This document shows, in pieces, positions 57,385 to 64,000 of a DNA stretch of 64,000 nucleotides. The notes under the pieces are model-generated. The model had not been told where the DNA came from. It made no database searches and saw only the letters and a program-made list of their open reading frames with translations. Both the position numbers and the translations under genes were made by a program. Source of the stretch: JBBRGK01 sp036741355 (GTDB taxonomy: Bacteria; Chloroflexota; Dehalococcoidia; CAUJGQ01); the NCBI GenBank assembly GCA_036741355.1, contig DAINSK010000015.1, positions 7,487-71,486 of the forward strand, in the 5' to 3' direction. Each line of letters begins with the position of its first letter. Within the stretch, counting starts at the first letter, position 1.

Positions 57385-58203
57385 CTACGATGCAAATTCG
57401 CTTAGCCGCGATTCAAGAAAGGCGTTCAGGTCCTGCGTGCGTTTGACCAGCTTGTCGTGGTGAATCATTTCGGCGAGGATGAAAAAGCGGTCGTTTCGAA
57501 CGGCATCGACGACCAGTTCGCCGATCTCTTCCGGTTGCTTCTCTCGGTCGCCTTGAAACCTCGCCGACTGCTTCGACTCCGAAAGCTCACGCTCAGGCGT
57601 CATGGCGATACTGCGCCCAGTTTCATGCAGGTTGGTATTGACGCTTCCGGGACAGAGCACCGAGACGCGAACGCCGCGTGGCCGGCAGTACAACGCCAGC
57701 GATTCCGAGAGCCCCACGACCGCAAACTTGGAAGCCACATAGGGCGCCCCTTCGCCTGTCAGCGCGACCAGTCCCGCAATCGAAGCCGTGTTGATGATGT
57801 AGCCGCTGCCGCGCCGCAACATATGCGGCAGGAACGCCCGAATTCCGCGCACAACGCCGAAAACGTTTACGTCGAATTGCCACTTCCAATCTGCGACAGA
57901 GATCTCTTCTATTGCGCCACGCAATACGCTACCGGCATTGTTCATGAGGATGTCGACGCGGCCCATCTCCTGGATGGACACGGCCGCCAGCCGCTCGATA
58001 TCGGCGTCCCTGGTGACGTCGCACTTGACCGCACAGGCGCGCCGCCCGAGCGCCTCGACCTCCGCCTTTGTGCTGGCCGCCCTGGATTCATTGATGTCTG
58101 CCAGGACGATGTCCGCGCCGGCCCGCGCCATGGCAAGCGCCGTGCCCCGACCGATTCCGCTCGCACCGCCCGTGATAACCGCAACTGTGCCTTTGAGCTC
58201 CAT
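57385..58203 (-). CDS. Short-chain dehydrogenase/reductase
   Basis: The protein has 272 residues. It has the nucleotide-binding TGGASGIG, NNAG, and the catalytic Ser and YxxxK (TASIAGL, then YVASK) of classical SDRs. An Asp after strand 2 (ADIN) suggests NAD(H). The start MELKGTVAVITGG at 58203 matches the family; an in-frame ATG at 58221, directly after the LLM stop, is an alternative. It forms a two-gene unit with the upstream LLM oxidoreductase. The C-terminal SDR tail is longer than the minimal form. The substrate is unknown. Confidence 0.9.
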   Translation of the reverse strand: MELKGTVAVITGGASGIGRGTALAMARAGADIVLADINESRAASTKAEVEALGRRACAVKCDVTRDADIERLAAVSIQEMGRVDILMNNAGSVLRGAIEEISVADWKWQFDVNVFGVVRGIRAFLPHMLRRGSGYIINTASIAGLVALTGEGAPYVASKFAVVGLSESLALYCRPRGVRVSVLCPGSVNTNLHETGRSIAMTPERELSESKQSARFQGDREKQPEEIGELVVDAVRNDRFFILAEMIHHDKLVKRTQDLNAFLESRLSEFAS

Positions 58204-58221
58204 AAAGCAATACAACTCCAT

Positions 58222-59181
58222 TCAATCGGTCAGCGCGGGCATGACCTCGTTCGCAATCAGTTCGAGCGCCTTGATGTCGGTGTGGTCGTTGAGTTGGAGC
58301 ATTGCCCGCTCAACCCCTTCCGCTTCCAGTGCACGCAGGCAGTCGATAAAGTGGTCCGGTGTGCCTGCCACCCAGCCAACGTCCCGGACGGCATTTGGCA
58401 CCTCCGACGCGTCAACGCTTGCCAGGTTCGGGATCAACCCCCGCATCACTTCGGAGCGACGGTTTAACTCGTGTTCGCTGCCGCCCACCAGAAAGCCCAC
58501 TGCAACCGAGCGACGAATCTCTGCCGGATTGCGGCCGATCTCAGCGCAGTAACCCGCCAGCCGCTCGCTCCGAGCACGATACAGCGACGGGGAGGCCGTC
58601 GTCAGGTTCCACTCGTCGGCGTATCTCGCCACGATGCGCAGCGTGCGGCCCTCACCCATACCGCCGATCAGTAGCGGCACGCGCGGTCGCTGCACCGGCT
58701 TGGGGTAGGGGTCCACGTCGTCAAGCTCGTAGTAGCGTCCCCTAAAAGAGTGCGGCCCGTCGCCGAACATGTTCAGGATGACCTGCGCCGCTTCTTCCAG
58801 GCGACCGAGCCGTTCGCCGGGCGGCGGGAAAGGGATCCCGAAGGCCCGATGTTCGCGCTCGTTCCAACCCGAGCCCAGCCCGAGCACCAGCCGCCCGTTG
58901 CTCAGCACGTCGACGGCGGCCGCCAATTTCGCCAGCATCGCCGGATGGCGAATGGTGATTGGAGAGACAAGCGAACCAAGCCGTAGCCGTTTGGTTTCGA
59001 CCGCGGCGACGGCGAGCGTCAGCCAGGTATCGAGTGACTCCCGCTGCTCATCGAGTTTCGAAAGTAGGTGATCGGACCGCCAGAGCGAGTCGAAGCCCAG
59101 GTCCTCGGCCGCAACGGCGATGCGGCGCCAGTTGTCCCAGGTCAGCCCCTCCTGTCCCTCAACGATGACGCCGACCTTCAT
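58222..59181 (-). CDS. LLM-class flavin/F420-dependent oxidoreductase
   Basis: The protein has 319 residues with the luciferase-like TIM barrel: LGFDSLWRSDHLL, LRLGSLVSPITIRHPAMLAK, LSNGRLVLGLGSGWNEREH and VPLLIGGMGEGRTLRIVARY. These are the motifs of the F420-dependent subgroup, though FMN cannot be ruled out. Its stop is immediately followed by the ATG of the SDR reading frame, so the two are probably co-expressed. A TATAAT on this strand lies at 59203-59208, without a good -35. Confidence 0.9.
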   Translation of the reverse strand: MKVGVIVEGQEGLTWDNWRRIAVAAEDLGFDSLWRSDHLLSKLDEQRESLDTWLTLAVAAVETKRLRLGSLVSPITIRHPAMLAKLAAAVDVLSNGRLVLGLGSGWNEREHRAFGIPFPPPGERLGRLEEAAQVILNMFGDGPHSFRGRYYELDDVDPYPKPVQRPRVPLLIGGMGEGRTLRIVARYADEWNLTTASPSLYRARSERLAGYCAEIGRNPAEIRRSVAVGFLVGGSEHELNRRSEVMRGLIPNLASVDASEVPNAVRDVGWVAGTPDHFIDCLRALEAEGVERAMLQLNDHTDIKALELIANEVMPALTD

Positions 59182-59280
59182 GCCACGACCCCCGCACAGC
59201 CGATTATACCCATGCCTGATTCAATCGGCGTCGGGCTAACGGAGGAGTGACGGTGGAAACGGCCAACTGATTACCGGGAA

Positions 59281-60225
59281 TTAACCGCGGACGAGGTGGT
59301 GTATGAATTGGTCGGCTCCCATGGCCACGAAGAGCAGGGCGAGGTAGCTGATCGAGTACTTGAAGAGACCGAGCGCGGCGCGCGGACTCGGCGAGCGCTT
59401 CAGCCGCCAGGCGAGATACACGAAGCCGGCGCCCAGCACAGCGGCAGCGACCCCGTAGGCGACGCCGACCACGCCCGTCGGAAGCAACAACAGGCTGGAC
59501 AGTACGACCAGCACGCTGTAGAGAAAGATCTGCCGGCACGTCTCCGCTTCGCCGCGCACGACCGGCAGCATCGGCACGCCCGCTCGCTCATAGTCTTCCT
59601 GGTACCGCAGAGCCAGCGCCCAGAAGTGAGGAGGGGTCCACAGGAATACGATCGCGAACAAGATCAACGGAGCCCAACCGATCCCCCCGGTTACCGCGGC
59701 CCAACCGATCATGGGCGGCATGGCGCCGGCTGCTCCACCGATCACGATGTTTTGCGGCGTGCTGCGTTTGAGCAGCAGCGTATACACCACCACGTAGAAG
59801 AGCAGCGCAATTTCGGCCAGCACGCCGGCGAGGACATTCACAAACAGGGCGAACACGACGAACGCGGCGACGCCGAGCAGGCAGCCAAACAGCAACGCGC
59901 GGAAGGGCGTCAACTGCCCTGTAACCAGCGGCCGGCCGCGGGTTCGGGCCATGAGCTTGTCGAGATCCCTGTCGAGGTAGCAGTTGATCGCCCCCGCGCC
60001 CCCGGCGGCGAGGTAACCGCCGAGCACAGTTGCCAGTACCAGGCCAAAACCGGGCCAACCGCGGGCCGCGAGCACCATCGCCGGCACGGTAGTCACCAAC
60101 AGTAGCTCGATAATGCGGGGCTTGGTTAGCGCTATGTAGGCGCGAATGGTCGCGACCCAATGCTGCGTCACCGTAATCCGCGGCGTGACCGGAGATGTCT
60201 CGGAGGCTCCGATGCCGATGCTCAA
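59281..60225 (-). CDS. ctaB: Protoheme IX farnesyltransferase (heme O synthase)
   Basis: The membrane protein has 314 residues of the UbiA superfamily. The two Asp-rich motifs (NCYLDRDLDKLMARTRGRPL, then YQEDYERAGVPMLPVV) bind the farnesyl diphosphate. The TTG start at 60225 overlaps the stop of ctaA (TTGA, 60222-60225); the long frame beyond is ctaA read in another frame. It makes heme O, the substrate of CtaA. The heme A pathway implies an aa3-type oxygen reductase elsewhere in the genome. Confidence 0.95.
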   Translation of the reverse strand: MSIGIGASETSPVTPRITVTQHWVATIRAYIALTKPRIIELLLVTTVPAMVLAARGWPGFGLVLATVLGGYLAAGGAGAINCYLDRDLDKLMARTRGRPLVTGQLTPFRALLFGCLLGVAAFVVFALFVNVLAGVLAEIALLFYVVVYTLLLKRSTPQNIVIGGAAGAMPPMIGWAAVTGGIGWAPLILFAIVFLWTPPHFWALALRYQEDYERAGVPMLPVVRGEAETCRQIFLYSVLVVLSSLLLLPTGVVGVAYGVAAAVLGAGFVYLAWRLKRSPSPRAALGLFKYSISYLALLFVAMGADQFIHHLVRG

Positions 60226-61196
60226 CCGGCAACCTCCTGGGGCGGACGTGCACCCGCGATTACAGTTCGCGTCGCACTTTCCTGCGCCGGCAAGGTCACG
60301 CGACGCGTGATCGTATAGGCCATCCAGGCAATGGTCACGAACGCCAGCCACAGCGCGGCGCCGGTTGCCAGGTGCAGGATGCGGACACTCGTGGCCAGGC
60401 TCGTCCAAACGTTGAGCGCTCCGACAAATATCTGCAAAATGTACAGCCCGGCCGCAGCGCACACCGCCCGCTTGATCGCACGCTGGTTGGGCAACCAGCG
60501 GAATGTCCCGACTGCCATCACGGCGATTGCTACAGTCACCGCGACGACGATTAGGCGGTGTGTGAAGTGAATATCCACCAGCCGCTGACCGTGCGCGAAT
60601 ACCTGGCCGTTGCACAGCGGCCAGGTGGAGCATGCGGCCCCGGCGCCCGAGCTCGCGGTGTAGGCCCCGCTGAGCAGAAGAACGTACATCCCCGCTGCGG
60701 CGACAAACGCCGCGGTCCGAAAGGCGCGCGGACCGGAAGATGAGCCCACGCCCGAACGCACCAGCGGCCGTGTCCGCTGAAAGCTAATCAGCGTCAACAT
60801 TGTCACGCTCGCGAGCAAGAGCATCGCAGTTCCCAGGTGTGCCGTTACGATCGAAGCCGGAAGGTCGGCTCGAACGGTGACAGCGCCGAGTAGCACCTGC
60901 ACGACGAGAACGCCCACGGCGATACTGGCCCATCCGACGACCGCGCGATCGTGCCGAAACTTCATCCAGGCAAGTGCGGCGCTGCCGGCGACCAGCACGC
61001 TCACAATGCTGGCAAACAGGCGATGGGAGTATTCGATTAACACGTGTTCGTTGAACGCCGGGATCACGCTGCCGTTGCAGGTGGGCCAGTCTGGGCAAGC
61101 CAGTCCCGATCCGGTGACTCGTACTGTGCCGCCAATAACGACCAAGATATACGTGGCGACCGTCGTCGCCAGTGCAAGCCGTTGGAACGTGGTCAC
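60222..61196 (-). CDS. ctaA: Heme A synthase
   Basis: The protein has 324 residues with eight membrane segments in two similar halves. Heme-binding His residues lie in EYSHRL, HLGTAML, FTHRLI and HLATGA. Each half also has a Cys pair of the CPDWPTCNG/CSTWPLCNG type, characteristic of type-1 CtaA. The GTG start at 61196 (VTTFQRLALATTV) follows GAGGA with 6 nt spacing and is preferred over the frame from 61376. It oxidises the heme O methyl group to heme A and is coupled to ctaB. Confidence 0.95.
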   Translation of the reverse strand: MTTFQRLALATTVATYILVVIGGTVRVTGSGLACPDWPTCNGSVIPAFNEHVLIEYSHRLFASIVSVLVAGSAALAWMKFRHDRAVVGWASIAVGVLVVQVLLGAVTVRADLPASIVTAHLGTAMLLLASVTMLTLISFQRTRPLVRSGVGSSSGPRAFRTAAFVAAAGMYVLLLSGAYTASSGAGAACSTWPLCNGQVFAHGQRLVDIHFTHRLIVVAVTVAIAVMAVGTFRWLPNQRAIKRAVCAAAGLYILQIFVGALNVWTSLATSVRILHLATGAALWLAFVTIAWMAYTITRRVTLPAQESATRTVIAGARPPQEVAG

Positions 61197-61454
61197 GGAA
61201 TGTCCTCGAGGGGCGGCAATCAGGGATGAACTGACCGCCGGGTAGGGCCCGGTAATCCTGGAAATTGCACGTGCGTCGCCTTTTCCCGAGGACGCAATTG
61301 GGTTCGGGGCGGCTGGCTCCGGCGGGCGGTAATCGTGACAAGAGAGGCCAATGAAATGATAGGGGCTCGACACCAACCTTTGTCAAACGCGGATCGGTTG
61401 CTCCTTTGTCGGCCGCCTGCCTATTCTGCGCATAGAAGGGCAGGTTCTTCCCCA

Positions 61455-62450
61455 ATGATCTCCAGGCCGGACTCCTCAAACCTCGCCGCTTCGTCCAGCC
61501 GGGCTGCCGCCGATCGTTCCCTGTCGCACACCACGTCTCCGGCCGTCGTCACCGTGTCCGGCCTCGTCAAGCGATACGGCTCGGTGGCGGCCGTGGACGG
61601 CATCTCGTTCGAGGTGCGCGGTGGCGAGATCTTCGGCCTCCTGGGCCCTAATGGCGCCGGTAAGACGACGATCGTCGAAATCATCGAGGGGCTACGCGAC
61701 GCGGACGCGGGGACGGTGCGGGTACTGGAGCTCGACGTGCGTTCACAGCGACAAGAGATCAAGGAGCGCATAGGAGTACAGCTACAGACGCCGTCGCTCT
61801 TCCCCCGCCTCCGCGTCGCCGAGTTGCTGAACCTCTTCGCCGGTTTCTTTCGCCGCTCGGTGTCGATCGACGATCTCATCGAAGACTTCGGACTCGAAGA
61901 GAGCCGGCTGAAGCTGGTCAAACAGCTTTCCGGTGGCCAGCAGCAGCGGCTTTCCGTCGCGCTCGCGCTGGTAAACGACCCGGAGATCGTGTTCCTCGAC
62001 GAACCGACCAACGGGTTGGACCCTCAGGCCCGGCTCAACCTCTGGGGCGTGATGCGCGGGCTGCAAAGCCGTGGAAAGACGATCGTCGTGACTACCCACT
62101 ATATGGAAGAGGCCGAGCGGCTATGCGACCGCGTTGCGATCGTGGATCGCGGCCGAATCGTGGCGATCGGGTCGCCAAAAGAGCTGATCCGTGACGCCTT
62201 TACCGAGAGCGCGGTCACGTTCCGAGCGGAAGGCGCGGAGCACGACGTGCTGTCCGAGCTGCCGGGCGTGGTCAACGCCAGCGACGAGAACGCGGAGTGG
62301 ACGCTGTACTCGAACAACGTCCCCGCGACGATGGGCGTGTTGCTCTCGTACGCGCAGGGGCGCGGACTTGAGGTCGAGGGGCTAACGGTTCGTGGCGCCT
62401 CGCTTGAAGACGTCTTTCTCAAACTCACCGGGCGCCGGTTTCGCGACTGA
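61455..62450 (+). CDS. ABC transporter ATP-binding protein (ABC-2 type)
   Basis: The protein has about 331 residues. It has Walker A GPNGAGKT, signature LSGGQQQRL, Walker B VFLDEPTNGLDP and the H-loop TTHYMEEAERL, all intact. A C-terminal extension of about 90 residues follows (SAVTFRAEGAEHDV, then LEDVFLKLTGR), typical of the DrrA/CcmA-like export class. The ATG at 61455 is preferred because sequence upstream (frame from 61335) is Arg/Ser-rich and not protein-like. It pairs with the ABC-2 permease 15 bp downstream. Confidence 0.93.
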   Translation: MISRPDSSNLAASSSRAAADRSLSHTTSPAVVTVSGLVKRYGSVAAVDGISFEVRGGEIFGLLGPNGAGKTTIVEIIEGLRDADAGTVRVLELDVRSQRQEIKERIGVQLQTPSLFPRLRVAELLNLFAGFFRRSVSIDDLIEDFGLEESRLKLVKQLSGGQQQRLSVALALVNDPEIVFLDEPTNGLDPQARLNLWGVMRGLQSRGKTIVVTTHYMEEAERLCDRVAIVDRGRIVAIGSPKELIRDAFTESAVTFRAEGAEHDVLSELPGVVNASDENAEWTLYSNNVPATMGVLLSYAQGRGLEVEGLTVRGASLEDVFLKLTGRRFRD

Positions 62451-62465
62451 GGTTCATGCCCATAT

Positions 62466-63548
62466 ATGAAGACGTTCGTCGCTCTCACACGCGCCTACTT
62501 CCGATCGTTCATGCGCGAACCGTCGGCGGTCGTCTTCTCGTTTGCGATCCCGGTGCTGTTTATCGTCGTCTTCGGACTGCTGTTCGGCAATCAAGGCACG
62601 CCGCACTACGACGTCGGCGTTGCCCAAGAGCGGCCCGGTCCAAACGCCGATCGGCTCGTCACCGCCTTGGAACAGGTCCACATCTTCAAGGTTCACCGCG
62701 GCGACCTGCAGTCGGAGCTAAAGAAGCTGCACAAGGGGGATCGGCGCGCCGTCGTGCAGGTGCCGCCGACGATCGACCAGCCGGACCAGGCCGCGGTTCC
62801 CGTAACCGTCTCGATCTATAGCGACCCATCCAACACCAACACCCAACAGGTCGTGGCGCCGGTCCTCCGCCAGGCGATCGACGCCTTCGACCGGCGGCTT
62901 AGCGGCAGCCCGCCGCTGCTGATCGTCGAATCGATATCCACCAATGCTCAGGATCTGCGCTACATCGACTACCTGGTGCCCAGCATTCTCGCGATGTCGC
63001 TCATGCAGCTTGGCCTGTACTCGGCCGTAACACTGGTGACCCAAAGGGAATCCAAGCTGCTACGCCGCCTCGGAGCCACGCCCCTGTCGCGTCGCACGCT
63101 GGTCGCCAGCCAGGTGACGCAGCGAGTCCTGATCTCCGTGGTGCAGGCGGTGATCCTGATCGGTGTCGGCCGGGTGCTGTTCAAGGTGCACCTGACCCGC
63201 GATCTGCCCGAGCTTGGGTTCTTCATCGTTTTGGGCACGCTCGCGTTCGTCGCGATGGGCTTTGTCGTCGGCGCCGTATCTTCGTCGGCCGAATCGGCCA
63301 TGCCGCTGGTGCAGTTCATCGCCTTGCCGATGCTATTCCTCTCGGGCATCTTCTTCCCCGTGGACGCCGGACCGCGCTTCATCGCGCCGATCGTCCGCGC
63401 GATGCCGCTGACGTACTTAGGCGACGCGATCCGTCAATCGACTGTTCAGGCCACCGCGCTCAATCCCCTCTGGGTGGACGCACTGGTTCTGGCCGCCTGG
63501 CTTGCGGTCAGTTTCGTGCTGTCCGTGCGCCTCTTCCGCTGGGAGTAG
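62466..63548 (+). CDS. ABC-2 type transporter permease
   Basis: The protein has 360 residues. It has one N-terminal membrane segment (VVFSFAIPVLFIVVFGLLFG), a roughly 170-residue extracytoplasmic domain, then five C-terminal membrane segments. The ABC-2 signature region lies around LPMLFLSGIFFPVDAGPRFI. It forms an exporter with the preceding ATPase. The drug/lipid/polysaccharide substrate is not deducible. The arrangement (ATPase then permease) resembles DrrAB. Confidence 0.92.
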   Translation: MKTFVALTRAYFRSFMREPSAVVFSFAIPVLFIVVFGLLFGNQGTPHYDVGVAQERPGPNADRLVTALEQVHIFKVHRGDLQSELKKLHKGDRRAVVQVPPTIDQPDQAAVPVTVSIYSDPSNTNTQQVVAPVLRQAIDAFDRRLSGSPPLLIVESISTNAQDLRYIDYLVPSILAMSLMQLGLYSAVTLVTQRESKLLRRLGATPLSRRTLVASQVTQRVLISVVQAVILIGVGRVLFKVHLTRDLPELGFFIVLGTLAFVAMGFVVGAVSSSAESAMPLVQFIALPMLFLSGIFFPVDAGPRFIAPIVRAMPLTYLGDAIRQSTVQATALNPLWVDALVLAAWLAVSFVLSVRLFRWE

Positions 63549-63608
63549 CGCACCCATCCGTGTTTGGAAGACGGGAACGACCCCGCTCTGCCCGCCTATA
63601 CTGGACGC

Positions 63609-64000
63609 ATGGTACGCATCCACCTGGACACAGACATCGGCGGCGACATCGACGACGTTTGCGCCCTGGCCATGCTGCTGCGATGGCCGGACGTCGAATT
63701 GACCGGCGTTACCACGGTAATGGAGGAAAACGGTCGCCGTGCCGGCTACGCCCGCTACGTCTTGCTCCTGGCCGGCCGCGGGGAGGTTCCGGTTGCCGCG
63801 GGCGCCGACGTAACGCTCGGCCGGTTCCGCGAGCGACCGGGCTATCCGGACGAAGCGTCCTACTGGCCCGAGCCTGTCCCGGCCGAGCCCGGACGGCTCG
63901 AAGACGCGTTGCAACTGCTCAAGGCCAGCATCGAGGCCGACGCGGTCATCGCCGCGATTGGCCCATTCACCAACCTTGCGTTACTTGAAGAGCGCTACCC
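63609..64000 (+). CDS. Nucleoside hydrolase, 5' part (cut by window edge)
   Basis: About 130 residues are visible. The N-terminal metal- and ribose-binding motif DTDIGGDIDD (7-16) is the inosine-uridine nucleoside hydrolase signature. The sequence continues VCALAMLLRWPDVELTGVTT and later IAAIGPFTNLALL. It would cleave N-glycosidic bonds of ribonucleosides. The ATG at 63609 lacks a strong Shine-Dalgarno. The gene continues beyond 64000. Confidence 0.85.
   Translation, partial: MVRIHLDTDIGGDIDDVCALAMLLRWPDVELTGVTTVMEENGRRAGYARYVLLLAGRGEVPVAAGADVTLGRFRERPGYPDEASYWPEPVPAEPGRLEDALQLLKASIEADAVIAAIGPFTNLALLEERY

Noticed and set aside
60226..60633. N-terminal extension of ctaB
   Set aside because: The sequence is ctaA read in another frame; the TTG at 60225 overlapping the ctaA stop gives the normal CtaB length.

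Overview
The window is a GC-rich stretch of about 60 well-packed bacterial genes. It is probably from a Chloroflexota (Thermomicrobia-like), monoderm, respiring bacterium. This placement is inferred from three things: coexisting HspR and HrcA/CIRCE heat-shock systems, RemA next to gmk, and CtaA/CtaB with F420-type and tungsten-type enzymes. No rRNA or marker phylogeny was available. Two runs of exactly 100 N (41986-42085 and 51739-51838) show that this is a scaffold with placeholder gaps. TTG and GTG starts are common.

Left part (1-13.1 kb): a truncated transglutaminase-fold membrane protein that lacks its catalytic triad, convergent folC, then a leftward MoxR-DUF58-BatD-BatA-BatB-TPR operon. 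A rightward heat-shock operon follows (DnaJ-like co-chaperone, HspR, ClpC/ClpB unfoldase) and ends in a strong intrinsic terminator.

13.2-31.5 kb: a LarA-family nickel-pincer racemase homologue with a diaminopentanoate-dehydrogenase-like reductase, rpiA with a disrupted 5' end, two small proteins, and a leftward peptide ABC operon (two permeases, two paralogous binding proteins, no ATPase). Next come small hypotheticals, a flavin disulfide reductase, a fluoride riboswitch controlling crcB with a DUF190 gene behind it, proB, a BtrH-like protein, a Nudix hydrolase, a tungsten aldehyde:ferredoxin oxidoreductase and a coupled pair of small unknowns.

31.6-47 kb is core housekeeping: pyrG behind a perfect sigma-70 promoter, a DUF2269 membrane protein, rho, a LysM/M23 peptidase, an MBL hydrolase, an ECF sigma factor with a translationally coupled partner, then CIRCE-hrcA-grpE-dnaK-dnaJ-prmA-rsmE, tyrA and remA-gmk.

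47-54.2 kb is accessory: a large LuxR-type STAND ATPase, a divergent pair of ATGA-coupled microproteins, a secreted protein with 96-residue tandem repeats interrupted by a gap, and a RAYT (REP-associated transposase) gene. The RAYT gene is bracketed by inverted REP hairpins and by a 92-bp direct repeat. This REPtron-like island and the microprotein/repeat-protein locus are the least explained parts of the window.

54.2-64 kb: an unknown conserved protein, a PAC2 protein, a methyltransferase, SDR and LLM oxidoreductases, ctaB/ctaA for heme A, an ABC-2 exporter pair, and the start of a nucleoside hydrolase cut by the window edge.
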